A stretch of 64,000 nt of DNA from Cyclotella cryptica (Eukaryota > Bacillariophyta > Thalassiosirophyceae > Thalassiosirales > Thalassiosiraceae): assembly GCA_013187285.1 (NCBI GenBank), contig JABMIG010000056.1:651018-715017 (forward strand). Direction: 5' to 3'. Shown in pieces: positions 1 through 11,262 of this stretch (the stretch's first letter is position 1; every line of letters starts with the position of its first letter). A program made the translations under genes and the position numbers. The notes beneath the pieces are model-generated. The model was not told the DNA's origin. It saw nothing but the letters and a program-made list of their open reading frames with translations, and made no database searches.

Positions 1-591
1 GCCACCCATTTCTTACATTCCCACTGCCATGGACACCCCGAACGTGATCAACAAAATCAAGGTCTCCAAAAAAATGACCTTGTCTGTCACCGTCTTCGAC
101 GAGGGAAGTCCTGAACAGTTCCTCAACCATGTCCAGACCTCACTGGAAATAATTTCCCAGATGGCTGAGACAAAACTGACTGTGGCCACTGCGGCCAAAG
201 CCAAGTACAAAGGGACGGATGAAAGTTCCCCCGTCCTCCAGTCGTGGAACAAAGCAACTGCTGGGAAGCTCCACACCAGTGAGGCCATAGTGTCCGCTGG
301 CCAAGCGATCTTCCTGCAGTACTACACTCAACTGTTGGAGACTGCCCATCGTCCTTGGACCACCATCGTCGGGGAACAGATCAACTGTGAACCCTGGCCA
401 GATGAGTATGGGACCGAGCATCCCACAAAACGCCCGGCATCTTGGACCTCTTTTCAGGAGTGTTTCCAGTTGCATCTGCAGACTGTCTTTAGGACTGATG
501 CAGCAGAGCAGGAACCTTTCTACATCAGCAATGGGCTGAAGAAACCAAACAGGGTATGCATCAGGGACTTTGTGCAGATCCAACGCCTTAA

Positions 592-1242
592 GGCTGTGTC
601 CATTGCGTAATTTTTTCCCTTTTTTCTTTTTTTCCACTGGGAAATTTCCCAATTTTAGGGGGTGTAAATTAAGGGTGGTCACCCCCGTCCATTGCATATA
701 AAAAAATAGGGCGATGCATTTTTTCGTGTATTTTACTTTTGTCTTTTTGCACCTCCTCGGTTACAATCGTCACTCATCATGCTTTGACACATCACATCTT
801 TGTTCTGAACACACGTTGTGAAAAGCGCTGACGTGTTGCCATTGTTGTAGTGTTCAGAACACGCGTTGGGCCAACACGACACATGTAAAAGGATTGTAAA
901 GGCAAGAAGCGGCCATAGTCACGTGGTCTGTGCTGGTGTTGATTAATTATACGGCCAAATTATTGACCGCGGTGCAATTGTATGCAGCAGAGTCGTTAAA
1001 TCAGGGGCCAAACACGATGCACGTAAAACCATGTAAAAGTACGTAAAAGTACGTATAGGCAAGACGTGAATGAAGAATGGCCAAGAGGGCAAAAGAAGGG
1101 GTGGAATTTTTTCAGTCCACGCCTGACTCCAACCTGGACCCGAGACAAAAATTTTGACCCCTACGGATGACGGACAGGGAGCAAATTTCCAGTGGAAAAA
1201 AGGGGGAAAAAGGAAATTATTGTCTATGCAATGGACACTACC
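592..1242. mobile_element. Harbinger-type MITE inserted in Gypsy A gag
   Basis: The 651-bp segment has imperfect terminal inverted repeats of about 55-60 bp. The left end reads GGCTGTGTCCATTGC and the inverted right end reads GGTAGTGTCCATTGC, and both continue into T/C-rich runs followed by TTCCACTGG. It is flanked by a 3-bp direct repeat, TAA (589-591 and 1243-1245). Ends beginning GG and a TWA-type 3-bp duplication are characteristic of PIF/Harbinger elements. It has no coding capacity. Comparison with element B shows that gag similarity resumes directly after the right-hand TAA, which confirms the boundaries. Confidence 0.82.
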
Positions 1243-4200
1243 TAACGGGTATGTAGAACTCTTGCCATGCCTATATTATTCTTTGAAGGCTGCAAAGTCA
1301 ATGAAAGTATAAGGGCCATTTGATGATGTGGACTTGGCAAGCTACATCCTCAGAATGGTTCCTAGGAACTGGCAGGGCCAATATGAACTCAGTGGAACCT
1401 TGGCACCACAAAGTGTCTGGGAACTCTTTGAAGTCCTTGAATGCATTGAGAAGGCCTACCCCACCGAGAAGGTTGGAGAAGGACCCAAGACTGCAGCCAA
1501 GTCTAACGACTCCCATTGATCACATCATTTTGCCAATAAGAGACATCAATAGTCTGACCCCATCAAACTTGGATAAAGCCTGGGCTGTCAACAACAGCAT
1601 GACAAACAAACGGCAAAGTACGCAGGAAGCAACACAGCGTGTTGTTAAAATCCTTGATGCGAATTATAAAAGGCAGACCTCCAATCAATTGTTAGTACCA
1701 ATTGTACTCACCTTAGTCTCCAAGACAAAAACTCGTTACTGGAGTTGCTCACAGAATTTGAGGAACTTTTTGACGGAACACTAGGTGATTGGAACACAGA
1801 GCCCGTGTGCCTTGAACTCAAGGAAGGTGCAAAGACACATCATGGCAAGGCATACCCAGTATTCAAATCTCACAAAGAAACAAGTATCAAAGAGCTGAAT
1901 AGATTATGTGGAATGGGAGTAATAGAGTTTCAGCCCAAATCAGAATGGGCATCACCATCAATTTATCACTGCAAAATAAGACGGAACTGTACGCATTCTC
2001 ACTGATTCTAGAGAAATAAATAAATGACCAGTTAGGAAGCAGTTTCCATTACCCAAAATCACTACAGTTCTGCAAGAGCTAGAAGGATTTACCTACACTA
2101 TAAACCTAAATGATAGCCTTAGAGTTCGTAAGAGCTTATCTTGATGATTTGTTATGCATCACAAAGGCAAATCTTGAAGACCACCCTGATAAGTTGAAAA
2201 TGGTGCTTGCGAGATGACGTGAGGCGGGCTTGCGAATCAACGCCCGAAAATCATCTTTCTGTGCCATAGAAACTGAATATCTAGGTTATACCCTCACAAG
2301 TACAGGGATTAAACCTCAGCAGAAAAAGGTACAAGTGATTCTCGCAATTTCACCACCACAAAATGTAAAAGACCTCCATAAGTTCCTGGGCATGATCCAG
2401 TATTATAGAGATCTTTGGCAAAGATGCAGTGAAGTGCTTGCCCCACTAACCTCACTGGTAAGAGAGTGTGGTCACACCAAGGCCACAAGAGCCAATAAGA
2501 CAAAGAAACGTCCATGGTACTGGGACTGGGACATGGTGCATCAAAAAAGATTCAATGACGTAAAGACTACAATTGCTAAGGATGTAGTCTTGGCCTATCC
2601 GGATTATTAAAGGGAATTTGAGATATACACTGATGCCTCGTCTAAACAGCTGGGATCAGTAATCACCCCGGGTACTAGGCCCCTTGCATTTTTCAGCAGG
2701 AAATTGTCAACAACACAACAGAAGTACAGCGTGACCGAACTAGAACTACTGGCCATAGTGGAAACACTGAAAGAGTTCAAAGTCATGTTGTGGGGACAAA
2801 GATTGAAGGTCTATACAGACTATGAAAATCTAATCCAGGACACACTCGGATTTCCACCTATGGCCGTGTCTACCAATGGAGATTGCTCCTCAAGGAATTT
2901 GGCCCTGAAATTGTTTACATTAAAGGCATACATAATACTGTCACCAACACCATCTCTTGCTTAGACATTGGACCCGTTCCGAGTGAGCATAAGAACTGGA
3001 TGATGTTCACAAAATGCTGGTGTCATTACACCATGCAAGAAGAGAGTGCGATAGACACCTCTGCATACCAAGAGGACATGAATCTGGTATTTGCAAACCG
3101 CAGAGAAGAAGACGTAATTTACCCATTAACAGTACGAGAGATGCAGAAGCACAAACACTTGATGCCAGCTTGAAGACACTGAAAAATCAGTACTCAACAC
3201 AATTGGTCAAAAGTACACCACTCCTATACAAGGATGGAGATCATTCCAAAAGAACTTCAACACCATGCAGTTAGTTGGTACCACCACTATCTCTAGCACC
3301 CTGTCCACACTAGACTCAAAGAAACCCTTCGTGCTGCGATGAACTGGAAAGGAATGTGCAATACTGTCCGTAAATGTGTCAAAAACTGTCATGCATGCCA
3401 AGTCAACAAGAGGCATAAGCATAAGTATGGGAAACTCCCTACTAAATTCGCCATCACAAACCCTTGGGAAGTACTATGTGTGGACATTGGCCAGTAAACA
3501 GTCAAAGGTAAAGATGGGACAGTAATTGATTTCATGTGTCTGACTATAGTTGACCCAGCTTCCAGTTGGTTTGAAAAAGTTGAACTGCCGGTAATCATTG
3601 AGGCAATTATACCCCTGGATACAAAAGGGTGTAAGGGCAAAAAGGACCACGAGGAACCTAAGTTAGCATACTTTGATAAGTCATCAGCAATGATCAGCAA
3701 CTAAGTGAACAAGACCTGGTTCAGTAGGTATCCACGTTGTCAACATATAATTTATGACAATGGAAGCGAATTCAAACTTCACTCCATAGCCCTTTGTGAA
3801 TCATATGGGATCACAAGTAAGCCTACCAGTGTCAAGAATCCTCAAGCGAATGCTACTCTAGAACGAGTGCACCAGGTGATATCATCTATGCTCCGAACAG
3901 CTGAAATAGACATGGCCCCTTCAGTAGAGCCAAGCGACATAGATACGTTTGTGACAAATGTTGCTTGGGACATTTGCTCAACATACCACACAGTAATAAA
4001 AGCCTCCCAAGGTGCAGCCATTTTTGGACGGGACATGTTGTTCGACATTCCCTTCCTGGCCAACTGGAATAAAATTGGAGAATATAGGCAACACCAAACA
4101 GACCAAAACACAGCACGGGAAAATTGCTCATGTTGTGATTGGGACTACAAAATTGGTGATCAAGTACTTCTTATTAAAGATGGTATACTCCGTAAAGGTG

Positions 4201-4506
4201 AAAGCAGGTATGAAAGTGATCCTTTGACTATCACAACAGTTCATACAAATGACACCATCAGGATTCAAAGCGGAACAAAATTGGAAAGATTGAATATACA
4301 AAGAGTTACACCCTTTTTTAACAACCAAAATTAAACCCGAAATAAAAACGGCCTCTCCCTCTTCAAACAACTCTTACTCGTTGCATATGTTTAACAAACT
4401 CTTTAGTTTGTTATGGTTACTCTCATGAGAACACCCTTTTTTCACCTAAAACTATTTTAGTTTTTTTTGTTCTGTTTTTACCTGATACTCCATACGTGGG
4501 GGCGAG

Positions 4507-4929
4507 TGACATATGCCAAGAATCAGCCCACTTTGTACCCATTGGTACAAAATACAAGAGGATCATTCTCAGGACTCCCCAGGCAAAGAGTCCACTGTCC
4601 CTGATTCAAAAGGTAAGGACTCCCCAACATTGGAGTCCACCGCCCTGGTTGATAAGGCAAGGAATCCCCACCTTAGGAGTCCAATGCCCTATGGACTCCA
4701 GAATACCGAAGTCCAGGGCCCCTCTTTTGAGAAGGCTAAGAGCATACCAATTGTGTGTAGAATCCACACAAATTTCGGTTGCATCGTTTGTATTGGAAGT
4801 GCAGTTCCACTGTCATTCCATCCTCACAATTGGAGCAAATTAAGCTCATAAAATAAAAACTTCGACCCTGTCGAATCTACCTAAAATTTTCGGGTGATTT
4901 TTTTTTTTGCTACGAAACGGCTCAGGTCG
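4507..4929 (+). repeat. 3' LTR of Gypsy element A
   Basis: The LTR starts TGACATATGCC directly after a purine-rich tract (GTGGGGGCGAG) and ends near GGCTCAGGTCG. Its 423-bp length matches the 421-422-bp LTRs of element B, and the first 20 bases resemble theirs, but the interior is strongly diverged. No target-site duplication can be tested because the 5' end is not in the window. Confidence 0.75.
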
Positions 4930-5506
4930 CTGCTGGGAGAAAATTGCAGCGGCTGCTAGTAATATCAAGTTTAACTGCAAAATACCATCATCCCGACCCC
5001 AACCTGGTATTATCCCAGATAATCCAGAATGTTTGATAGTCCTGTTGAATCCCAGGATATCCCAATCCAGTTGCATTACATTTTGCTTGTTGTCTTAATT
5101 AGTGTCATTTGGTATCTTGAGCTTGAGCCCTGACCAGGCAGGGTTTTGGTATGGTACTATAGTGCACGGAAACATAGACATGCAGCTGGTCCTGGATGTT
5201 TGGGGTTTTGCACTATAACCCAAGCACACCCTCTCTGTGGTCAAGCTTAACACCAGGAGGAACTGGGATATCCAGGCAATTCTGCTACCTTGTAAAATAA
5301 CAAATAAGAACGAGGTGTATCCTATTATGTAGTAGACAAATACTATAACACAGTAAAGATACTGAAGACTGACAGGGACGTCAACAAAAAAGATAATCAT
5401 AACGTCCTCTATCATCAAAGCTCCATCGTTTTGTCCTGCTGTTGGTCCATGCCGTTTTATGACATCGATTGCCCTAGCAACATCTATGGAGAGAACGACG
5501 ACCACA
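4930..5506. other. Intergenic, between Gypsy A LTR and START gene
   Basis: I see no gene in this stretch. It holds the presumed promoter and 5' UTR of the START-domain gene at 5507. The long minus-strand open frame across 5095-5586 overlaps the START gene's first exon and looks like a shadow. Confidence 0.5.
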
Positions 5507-6621
5507 ATGAAAAGAAATTTCGTCCTCAGTCTCATCACGATAGCACTGACCTTGTTAATCTGCGCCGATGCGTCGAACTTCAACAAGCCTCACACCCACA
5601 CAGGAAAAGTTGAGCCGTTTCAACCCGGAGATCCGAAAGTGAAGTTAGATGGAAAGGCATTAGGAATTCTGAAGGCCGGTAAGCCTTATCAGGTGTGTTT
5701 AATTCGTATTTCCTTACTCGAGAATGAGTTTTGTCTACGGTTCTCGTCATATTGCACAAAAAATCATTAACGGCAGCGCCCTGTCTTTCTTACGTGACAT
5801 TACGCCGTTCGCAGACGCAAGTCCAGACCAAGGACAGTGGACGTGGGCTTGTAGTTCAAGATGTCGACGCTCCCACCAGCATCGTGTGGGATCGTATATT
5901 GGACTATGACAACTATTCCAACATGGTACCAAAAACGGTCGAGTCTAAAAACTACAAAATTATCCCTCACAAACCAACGAAAGCAAACAACTTCTTGGAA
6001 AAGGAAATATTCACTCGAATGAAGGTCGGATTCCCAATGCTCAAACTAGAGTTCTTCGTACGGCATTTCATTTACATCCAGCATCACAAAAGCTTGACAT
6101 GGACACTGGACTATACGAAAGAGTCTGACTTTGATGATTCGTGTGGCTATTGGTTTATTTTGCCACATCCTGATGATCCAGAAGAAAGAACGAGATTGTA
6201 TTACTCCGTTCAGGTTTCTATGTTTGACTGGGTTCCAAAATTCGTAGTAGATTTCATGAGCTCCAAGGCTCTAACGGATGCGACTGCGTGGGTTAAGAAA
6301 TACAGCGAGCTTGAATGGGCTAAGGAGGTTGCGAAAGGCGGAGCTAGGAAAACGTATCCCACTGCGGATTCTACTAAGGGTGCCGGGAAATCAGTATTTT
6401 CGAACATGTTACCATTTGGAAAGAAAAAAAGAGAAGAAGAGGAGCGTTTGGCGGCCGAAGCAGCAGAAAAGCTAGCGCTGGAGGAACAAGCTCAATCTGA
6501 GCAAAGCAGTTTGATCAGAATTCGCGCAGGATGGCGTCGCTATGTTCTGGTTTCGGTAGTATTGGCGCTTGCTGTTTACAACGGTATTCTATTTTTAGGA
6601 AATCATGAGAAGTCGCAATAG
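5507..6621 (+). CDS. START/SRPBCC (polyketide cyclase/COQ10-like) lipid-binding domain protein, C-terminal membrane anchor
   Basis: Two exons, 5507-5692 and 5815-6621, are separated by a 122-nt intron (CAG|GTGTGT ... TTCGCAG|ACG, phase 0). The N-terminus MKRNFVLSLITIALTLLICA is a good signal peptide. In-frame ATGs at 5459 and 5486 are alternatives, and 5507 is preferred because it places the hydrophobic core directly after a basic start. After a linker, the SRPBCC domain begins at GRGLVVQDVDAPTSIVWDRI and runs about 160 residues, with the typical DYDNYSNMVPKTVES stretch. An acidic/basic coiled-coil-like segment (KKKREEEERLAAEAAEKLA) follows, then one membrane segment (YVLVSVVLALAVYNGILFL) and a short tail. 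The family binds hydrophobic ligands in a deep pocket. The ligand here is unknown, and an endomembrane location is inferred from the signal peptide and anchor. The gene looks intact. Confidence 0.85.
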
Positions 6622-6824
6622 GGAGATTTTGTGTTGTCACTTCTAAGAAATCGAAACTACGCGCACATTCGTAGAAAATCTTATATCAGCAAACTTGTTG
6701 CTTGGTAATAATGATCTACTGACGCCAAAAGGGCCAATTACATTGCAGTGTGTGTATGCATAGCCGTAGTCAAATTGTCACTCGTCTTGTTAAAATTTTC
6801 AACTGTGCCATACGGCGGTTGATA

Positions 6825-8871
6825 TTAGTGCTTCCAAAACGACAGAACTCCCACAAGGGTAAGTGCAACGAAACTTGCCGCTATGATCGGCATCATGGAA
6901 AAGTGCTGAGACTTCAGTGCGTCAGATTCATCTTGCGATGTCCCGGTGTGGTAGATGTCATCACGAGGAGCATCCTTGATTCTCGGAGATCCTAATCTGG
7001 GTGTTACTTTCGAAAACAGATCACCTCTAGGAGTAATTTTCTTGCTACTAGAACTAGCACTAGCCTTGTCAACACGATGATTTAGGAACATTTCACGGCG
7101 TGCAGCTGCCTCGTTGATCCTCGCATCAATTTCTCCTTTCGTTGGCGATAGTCTTGGAGACGTTATCCTCTTTTTTGAACTAGATTTAACCACTACTTCA
7201 GTCAACTTCTCTGCTCGTTTGGCGGACGCCATAGACATTTTGGCCTCTAGTTCGCTGTATCGTTGCATCTCTTTTAGCTCTTGCTTATTGAATAGGATTT
7301 CGACCTTATCTGCCTGAATAATTCGCAAAGATGGAGCAAATGGTCATACTTATTCAAGCCGCGCCAAGGAAAAGAGCGACACAGTTGGTGATTTACGTTG
7401 AACTTGCCTTGCCTTTGTTCACAGCGTGCTTCTCTTGAATAACATCTCTTGTAAACTTATCCTTTCTTGCACTAGCAGCATACATTTTTCTTTCCAGTTC
7501 CTTGCCAAGCTTAGCTGCCTCCTCTAACTCCGTCCGCTTCGCCGCCGCTGCACGCTCCTTTTTCTTTGCATCAAGTCCTGCCACCTTAGCAGACTTGTTA
7601 AGGAGGAGCTCCTCTTTTTTTGAACTCGCCTCTGAGATTTTTGTATGGAGATTCTTCAGCGTCGATTGAGCAGCAGCATCTGCTTCCAAACTAAACTTGT
7701 CTTTTCGTGTCTCCTTCTTAAACGACATCAAAGCCAGAGCTTCTTGCTGTTCTTGAATCTGCTTGGTGCGGCGCTCATTCGCGAGCTCGACCTTCTTCCA
7801 TAGGTCTTGATCAGTCTCTTTTGAACGCCGAATCTGGTCGTTGATCGATTCAGCTCCCCTACGAAGCTTGTCATTGGTTTTCATAGAGAGATCCATAACA
7901 GCTTCTGCTGTTTTTTTCCTCCTTCTTTCCTCGGCCAGCTTCATCTTCTCTTCAATGGCAAAAGCCCGGTTCAAGGTAGCCTCGTCTTCTTTTTTCCGTA
8001 CCTCTGCAACCTTCTCTTTTTTCTCAGCAGCAGAATCACTGTTGTGCAAGCTCTTGAAGATGTTAGCCATCTCACGCCTGGAAAAAGAGATCAAACAAAT
8101 GAGAAGTATGAGAATCGAGGCGAATTCCTTGGTCGATGATCGTTTGATCATATCCTCTGTACCTGTGAGTAGCCGACAGCATTTTTTGATCAAGTTGGTT
8201 CTCTCTGTGCTTCCCTTCGATTTCACTCAATTCTATGGCCAATTGGCCACGGCGTTGCTTGCTATCATTGAGGATCGCAAGTTCTTGGACTTTTTGCGCG
8301 GTGAGCTGCTCCCTACGGAACTCTGCCGACTCTTCTTTCAGCAAGACCTTCTGTTCAATCTCTGATCTTAACAGCTCTGCTTTCTGAAGAGCCTTATTTC
8401 CACGTTCTAACTTGTCCTTGTTCGTTTCAGAAAGCTTGTGAACCAAGTTGGCAGTCTTACCTTCTCGCCTTGCATCTGCACTATCTAGTTTGGAAGTGAT
8501 ACGATTCTCGAGCGCAGTCAATGTCTCGAAATCACGAGTTGCGGAGGACTCAACGACTCTTCTGACGACGGCGTTGTGAGCAGAAGTCTTGGACTTCGTC
8601 CCTGAAATAACGTGCTCGCGCCTCTTGCTCGCGTCCGTCAACTTTTTTACGAGGTCTTGGAGCGAAAAGGACTTCCTCGGGCTACTGATGAGTCTTTTTT
8701 GGACGGGTGGCGAGTCTTTGACATCCTGCGAAGGCGATGACGAGCGGCCTCAGTTTTCATTGTAAACAGCTGCATATAACAAATAAACTGAAGCTGGACA
8801 AGTACCTTTCTCTCCAACGGAATCTCAAATGCCACACTTGGCGCGATGGCCTGGGGACGTTGCGCTGGCAT
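6825..8871 (-). CDS. Stathmin-like repeat protein with C-terminal transmembrane anchor
   Basis: Four exons on the minus strand (8806-8871, 8163-8725, 7408-8077, 6825-7313) give 595 codons plus a stop. The introns are 8726-8805 and 8078-8162 (GT-AG) and 7314-7407. The last fits only as a GC-AG intron, AAG|GCAAGT ... TTCAG|GCA, phase 0. The start MPAQRPQAIAPSVAFEIPLE leads into SPRKSFSLQDLVKKL, which resembles the conserved Ser-Pro-containing N-terminal part of stathmins. About ten copies of a helical A..RRE/K..L unit follow (for example KLDSADARREGKTANL, KMYAASARKDKF, KMSMASAKRAEKL, RINEAAARREMFL). The protein is highly charged and almost entirely predicted helix. It ends in one hydrophobic segment (PIIAASFVALTLVGVLSF) before WKH, like a tail anchor. 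Stathmins bind tubulin dimers along such helices, so a membrane-tethered tubulin-binding role is inference. The gene is probably driven from the 290-bp gap upstream of the start. Confidence 0.8.
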
Positions 8872-9162
8872 AGCTTGGATATCGGTGAGATTAAAGTGAG
8901 TAAGAATTGCGATGCTCTCGAAAATTATAAAGACTTGGGATATCGAAAACTGTCTCATTCAAAATTTCAAATTCGCAACGTTATCTTGTGAAATAGGTAT
9001 TTGACCAAAACATGTTATTTCATGATTACACCCACGTAGTCGTAGGGAATCAGCAGAGAATCTTAATGCAACCTTTCGTCAGCGATCACTCATGTTCACC
9101 GATAGACTTACACTTTTCGTATCAATGTGTCTGCAAAGCACCATGCTCGTGAAGCTCGACAA

Positions 9163-11262
9163 TTAATCTGCCTTTACAGCCCCATAGATCTTCTTTGTAA
9201 ACCAAAAGCAAGACAGGTATCCTACGGTGCCACAAACCAATCCTAGAGCCATCGATATCATCGACATGTACGTTAAATACACAACCACAGGGAGAACTCC
9301 AACCAAGCGCATTTTCGTTCCCAAGAACCAAAGTGAGTACATGAAGAGGTATAATCCGGTGGATGCACAGTTCAAGAACGACTTCCACCACCAACGATGA
9401 TCTTCTACACAAAGCTGAAGGTAGCAAAATACCATTGCGACCTCGGCAGTGGTGGCCACGAGAATCAATAGTACCGCCATCAGAAATCCCATGATGTAGT
9501 AAAGCTGGTGCAACCACAAGGCGCTCATGATGAAGAAAAGCTCAATACAGATCGATCCGAATGGAAGTAGAGCTGCAAGAAACATGGAGGTAGGCGGGCT
9601 GGCATAGAATGGAACATCAGGAACTACCCGTGCAATTTGGTTAGTTTTCGTTGGAACCTCGATCTTGTTTGCACGGAATCCAAAATAGCTGCCAACAAAC
9701 ACCAATGGAGTGGCAACACATCCCCAAAGGAGGAACACCAATATAAGAGTGACGAATGAAACTGCGGTAGCAGATCCAACGACTGACAAAAAGATATTGA
9801 GCACTGTAAACATTCCAACAATAATACCAGGGAAAGCAATAGCAGTGGCTACGGTTGCCTTCTTCCAGGACTTGGCGTCACAGAATTTGTAGAGACGCGC
9901 TGACACGTAACCGCCAATCCCTCCGCACAACACGTAAAGCACAATGATTGCAGTGAGGGCCTGACCCTTTTTGATTGGGTTAAGCATTCTTAACATAGAC
10001 GCCAATAGCATCACGAAAATTGCCGACCCGATTTGTGCGCCTGTGCCAACCAAAACGCACAGAAGTAACTGATAATTTTGTGGTGGCCGAAACACATCTC
10101 CGTGTACCAACTTCCAACCAGTCTCCTCCTGGGCCTCCTCCAACGTCTGCATCTCATTGTATCCTGCAATATCCCTCTTGAGAGTGCGAATGAGAATGGT
10201 TGCCACTGCTCCAGTCAAGAATACGACAATCATGAGAGAGTTGACAATAGCAAAGTAATGGATTTCATCATCAGGGCTTCCAACGAGGTAAACGTCCCAT
10301 CGATCAGCCCAAGGGATGTCACTCTGTTCCCACTGCACTTCGTAAGAATAAAGAATCTTCATGTCTTCGCCAGTAGGTCCACTTCGTAACTCAAGAAATG
10401 AATCAGGATTATTCACTGGAGACGGATCAGCACAAGAATCAGAGTCAACACCCTGATTGTGTTCATGGTGTGCAATCGACACTGGGTGAACATCAAACCC
10501 AACAATACGAACTCCCTCGAACTCTTCGGGCTCTTCACGATAAAATATAGTAAATCGGAGATGATTATAAAAGAAGTATTCGTCATTCTTTCGGCCAGTA
10601 GTAGCAGCCGGTGCTTTGAAACCAAGGGGATACCCGCGCACAGCATAATCAAGATCCCTACTGCGCATCAACACGGGGAGCTGATCGAGCGTCAAGTGAA
10701 CGCGATATTGTCGATCCACTAATTTTCGCAACCACTTGAGGTTCTTCCCTCCAACCGTTACAGTGCATAGAGGCGTACATTCTTTGTTCACCTTGACTGG
10801 GAACTGATACGGTGCGAGTTTCATCCTACTATGTCCTGTGAGACGCGCACCCAAATTCTTGCGTTGGCGAAATTTCTTTTGGATTGCCTCGTTGGGCTCC
10901 TGACAAATAGGAAGATCGTAGTATTCGAATGGGAGTTGCGTTTTCTTACTCTCCACGAGGTCAACAAAGGCCGGCAGCTGTTCGCCTGCCATGTATTCTT
11001 CGGGAGAAGCACCGGGGAAAAGCACCTGGGCCAAACTGACTTCTCTCTTTCGCAAAATCCCCTTGGTCTTTTTCTTCCGCAATTCGTAGGATCGGAGCTC
11101 GGCTGCTTCTTTCGTCATGCTCACGTGATCTTGGCCCGCGGCTTTCATGTTGGCGAATTTTTGCGCTTCTTCTTTTCTCTCGGCTCGAGTGGAGGCCGAG
11201 ACCGTGGTAATCGATAGGAAGATAAGCAGCAGAGCTGCTTGGAGGAGGGGTCGACCGATCAT
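9163..11262 (-). CDS. Transmembrane 9 superfamily protein (EMP70/nonaspanin)
   Basis: A single-exon gene of 699 residues. The signal peptide MIGRPLLQAALLLIFLSITT is followed by a lumenal domain of about 320 residues and then nine membrane segments, as expected for the family (usual length 600-700). The junction carries the family hallmark ETGWKLVHGDVFRPP. The C-terminus KKIYGAVKAD has the KxD motif known to hold nonaspanins in the Golgi by binding COPI. Nonaspanins act in sorting and delivery of membrane proteins through the Golgi and endosomes. No break is seen. The gene runs in the same direction as the stathmin-like gene 290 bp downstream, and its 5' side faces a gene-free region. Confidence 0.95.
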   Translation of the reverse strand: MIGRPLLQAALLLIFLSITTVSASTRAERKEEAQKFANMKAAGQDHVSMTKEAAELRSYELRKKKTKGILRKREVSLAQVLFPGASPEEYMAGEQLPAFVDLVESKKTQLPFEYYDLPICQEPNEAIQKKFRQRKNLGARLTGHSRMKLAPYQFPVKVNKECTPLCTVTVGGKNLKWLRKLVDRQYRVHLTLDQLPVLMRSRDLDYAVRGYPLGFKAPAATTGRKNDEYFFYNHLRFTIFYREEPEEFEGVRIVGFDVHPVSIAHHEHNQGVDSDSCADPSPVNNPDSFLELRSGPTGEDMKILYSYEVQWEQSDIPWADRWDVYLVGSPDDEIHYFAIVNSLMIVVFLTGAVATILIRTLKRDIAGYNEMQTLEEAQEETGWKLVHGDVFRPPQNYQLLLCVLVGTGAQIGSAIFVMLLASMLRMLNPIKKGQALTAIIVLYVLCGGIGGYVSARLYKFCDAKSWKKATVATAIAFPGIIVGMFTVLNIFLSVVGSATAVSFVTLILVFLLWGCVATPLVFVGSYFGFRANKIEVPTKTNQIARVVPDVPFYASPPTSMFLAALLPFGSICIELFFIMSALWLHQLYYIMGFLMAVLLILVATTAEVAMVFCYLQLCVEDHRWWWKSFLNCASTGLYLFMYSLWFLGTKMRLVGVLPVVVYLTYMSMISMALGLVCGTVGYLSCFWFTKKIYGAVKAD

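Larger units (their letters stand above)
1..4929 (+). mobile_element. Ty3/Gypsy retrotransposon A, decayed, 5' end outside window
   Basis: A fossil Gypsy element that enters from the left edge. Parts in order: gag-like segment (about 29-591 and 1246-1515), reverse transcriptase remnants (about 1745-2610), RNase H (about 2620-2960), integrase (about 3300-4330), polypurine tract (just before 4507) and 3' LTR (4507-4929). The parts match those of element B at 25242-37455 in order and in wording, for example a shared gag stretch ending FYISN.LKKPN and the integrase stretch YDNGSEFKL. It is clearly broken, with more than ten breaks and missing internal parts. It is older than element B, judged by divergence of both coding parts and LTR. 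A MITE sits inside gag (592-1242). Family assignment rests on the RT, RNase H, integrase order and the similarity to B. Confidence 0.88.

Noticed and set aside
5095-5586. Minus-strand 163-codon frame with hydrophobic stretches
   Set aside because: It overlaps the first exon and promoter side of the START gene antisense and has no recognisable motif, so it reads as a shadow.
7841-8365. Plus-strand 174-codon frame inside the stathmin-like gene
   Set aside because: It is antisense to exons with a consistent helical repeat pattern and valid splice sites on the other strand.
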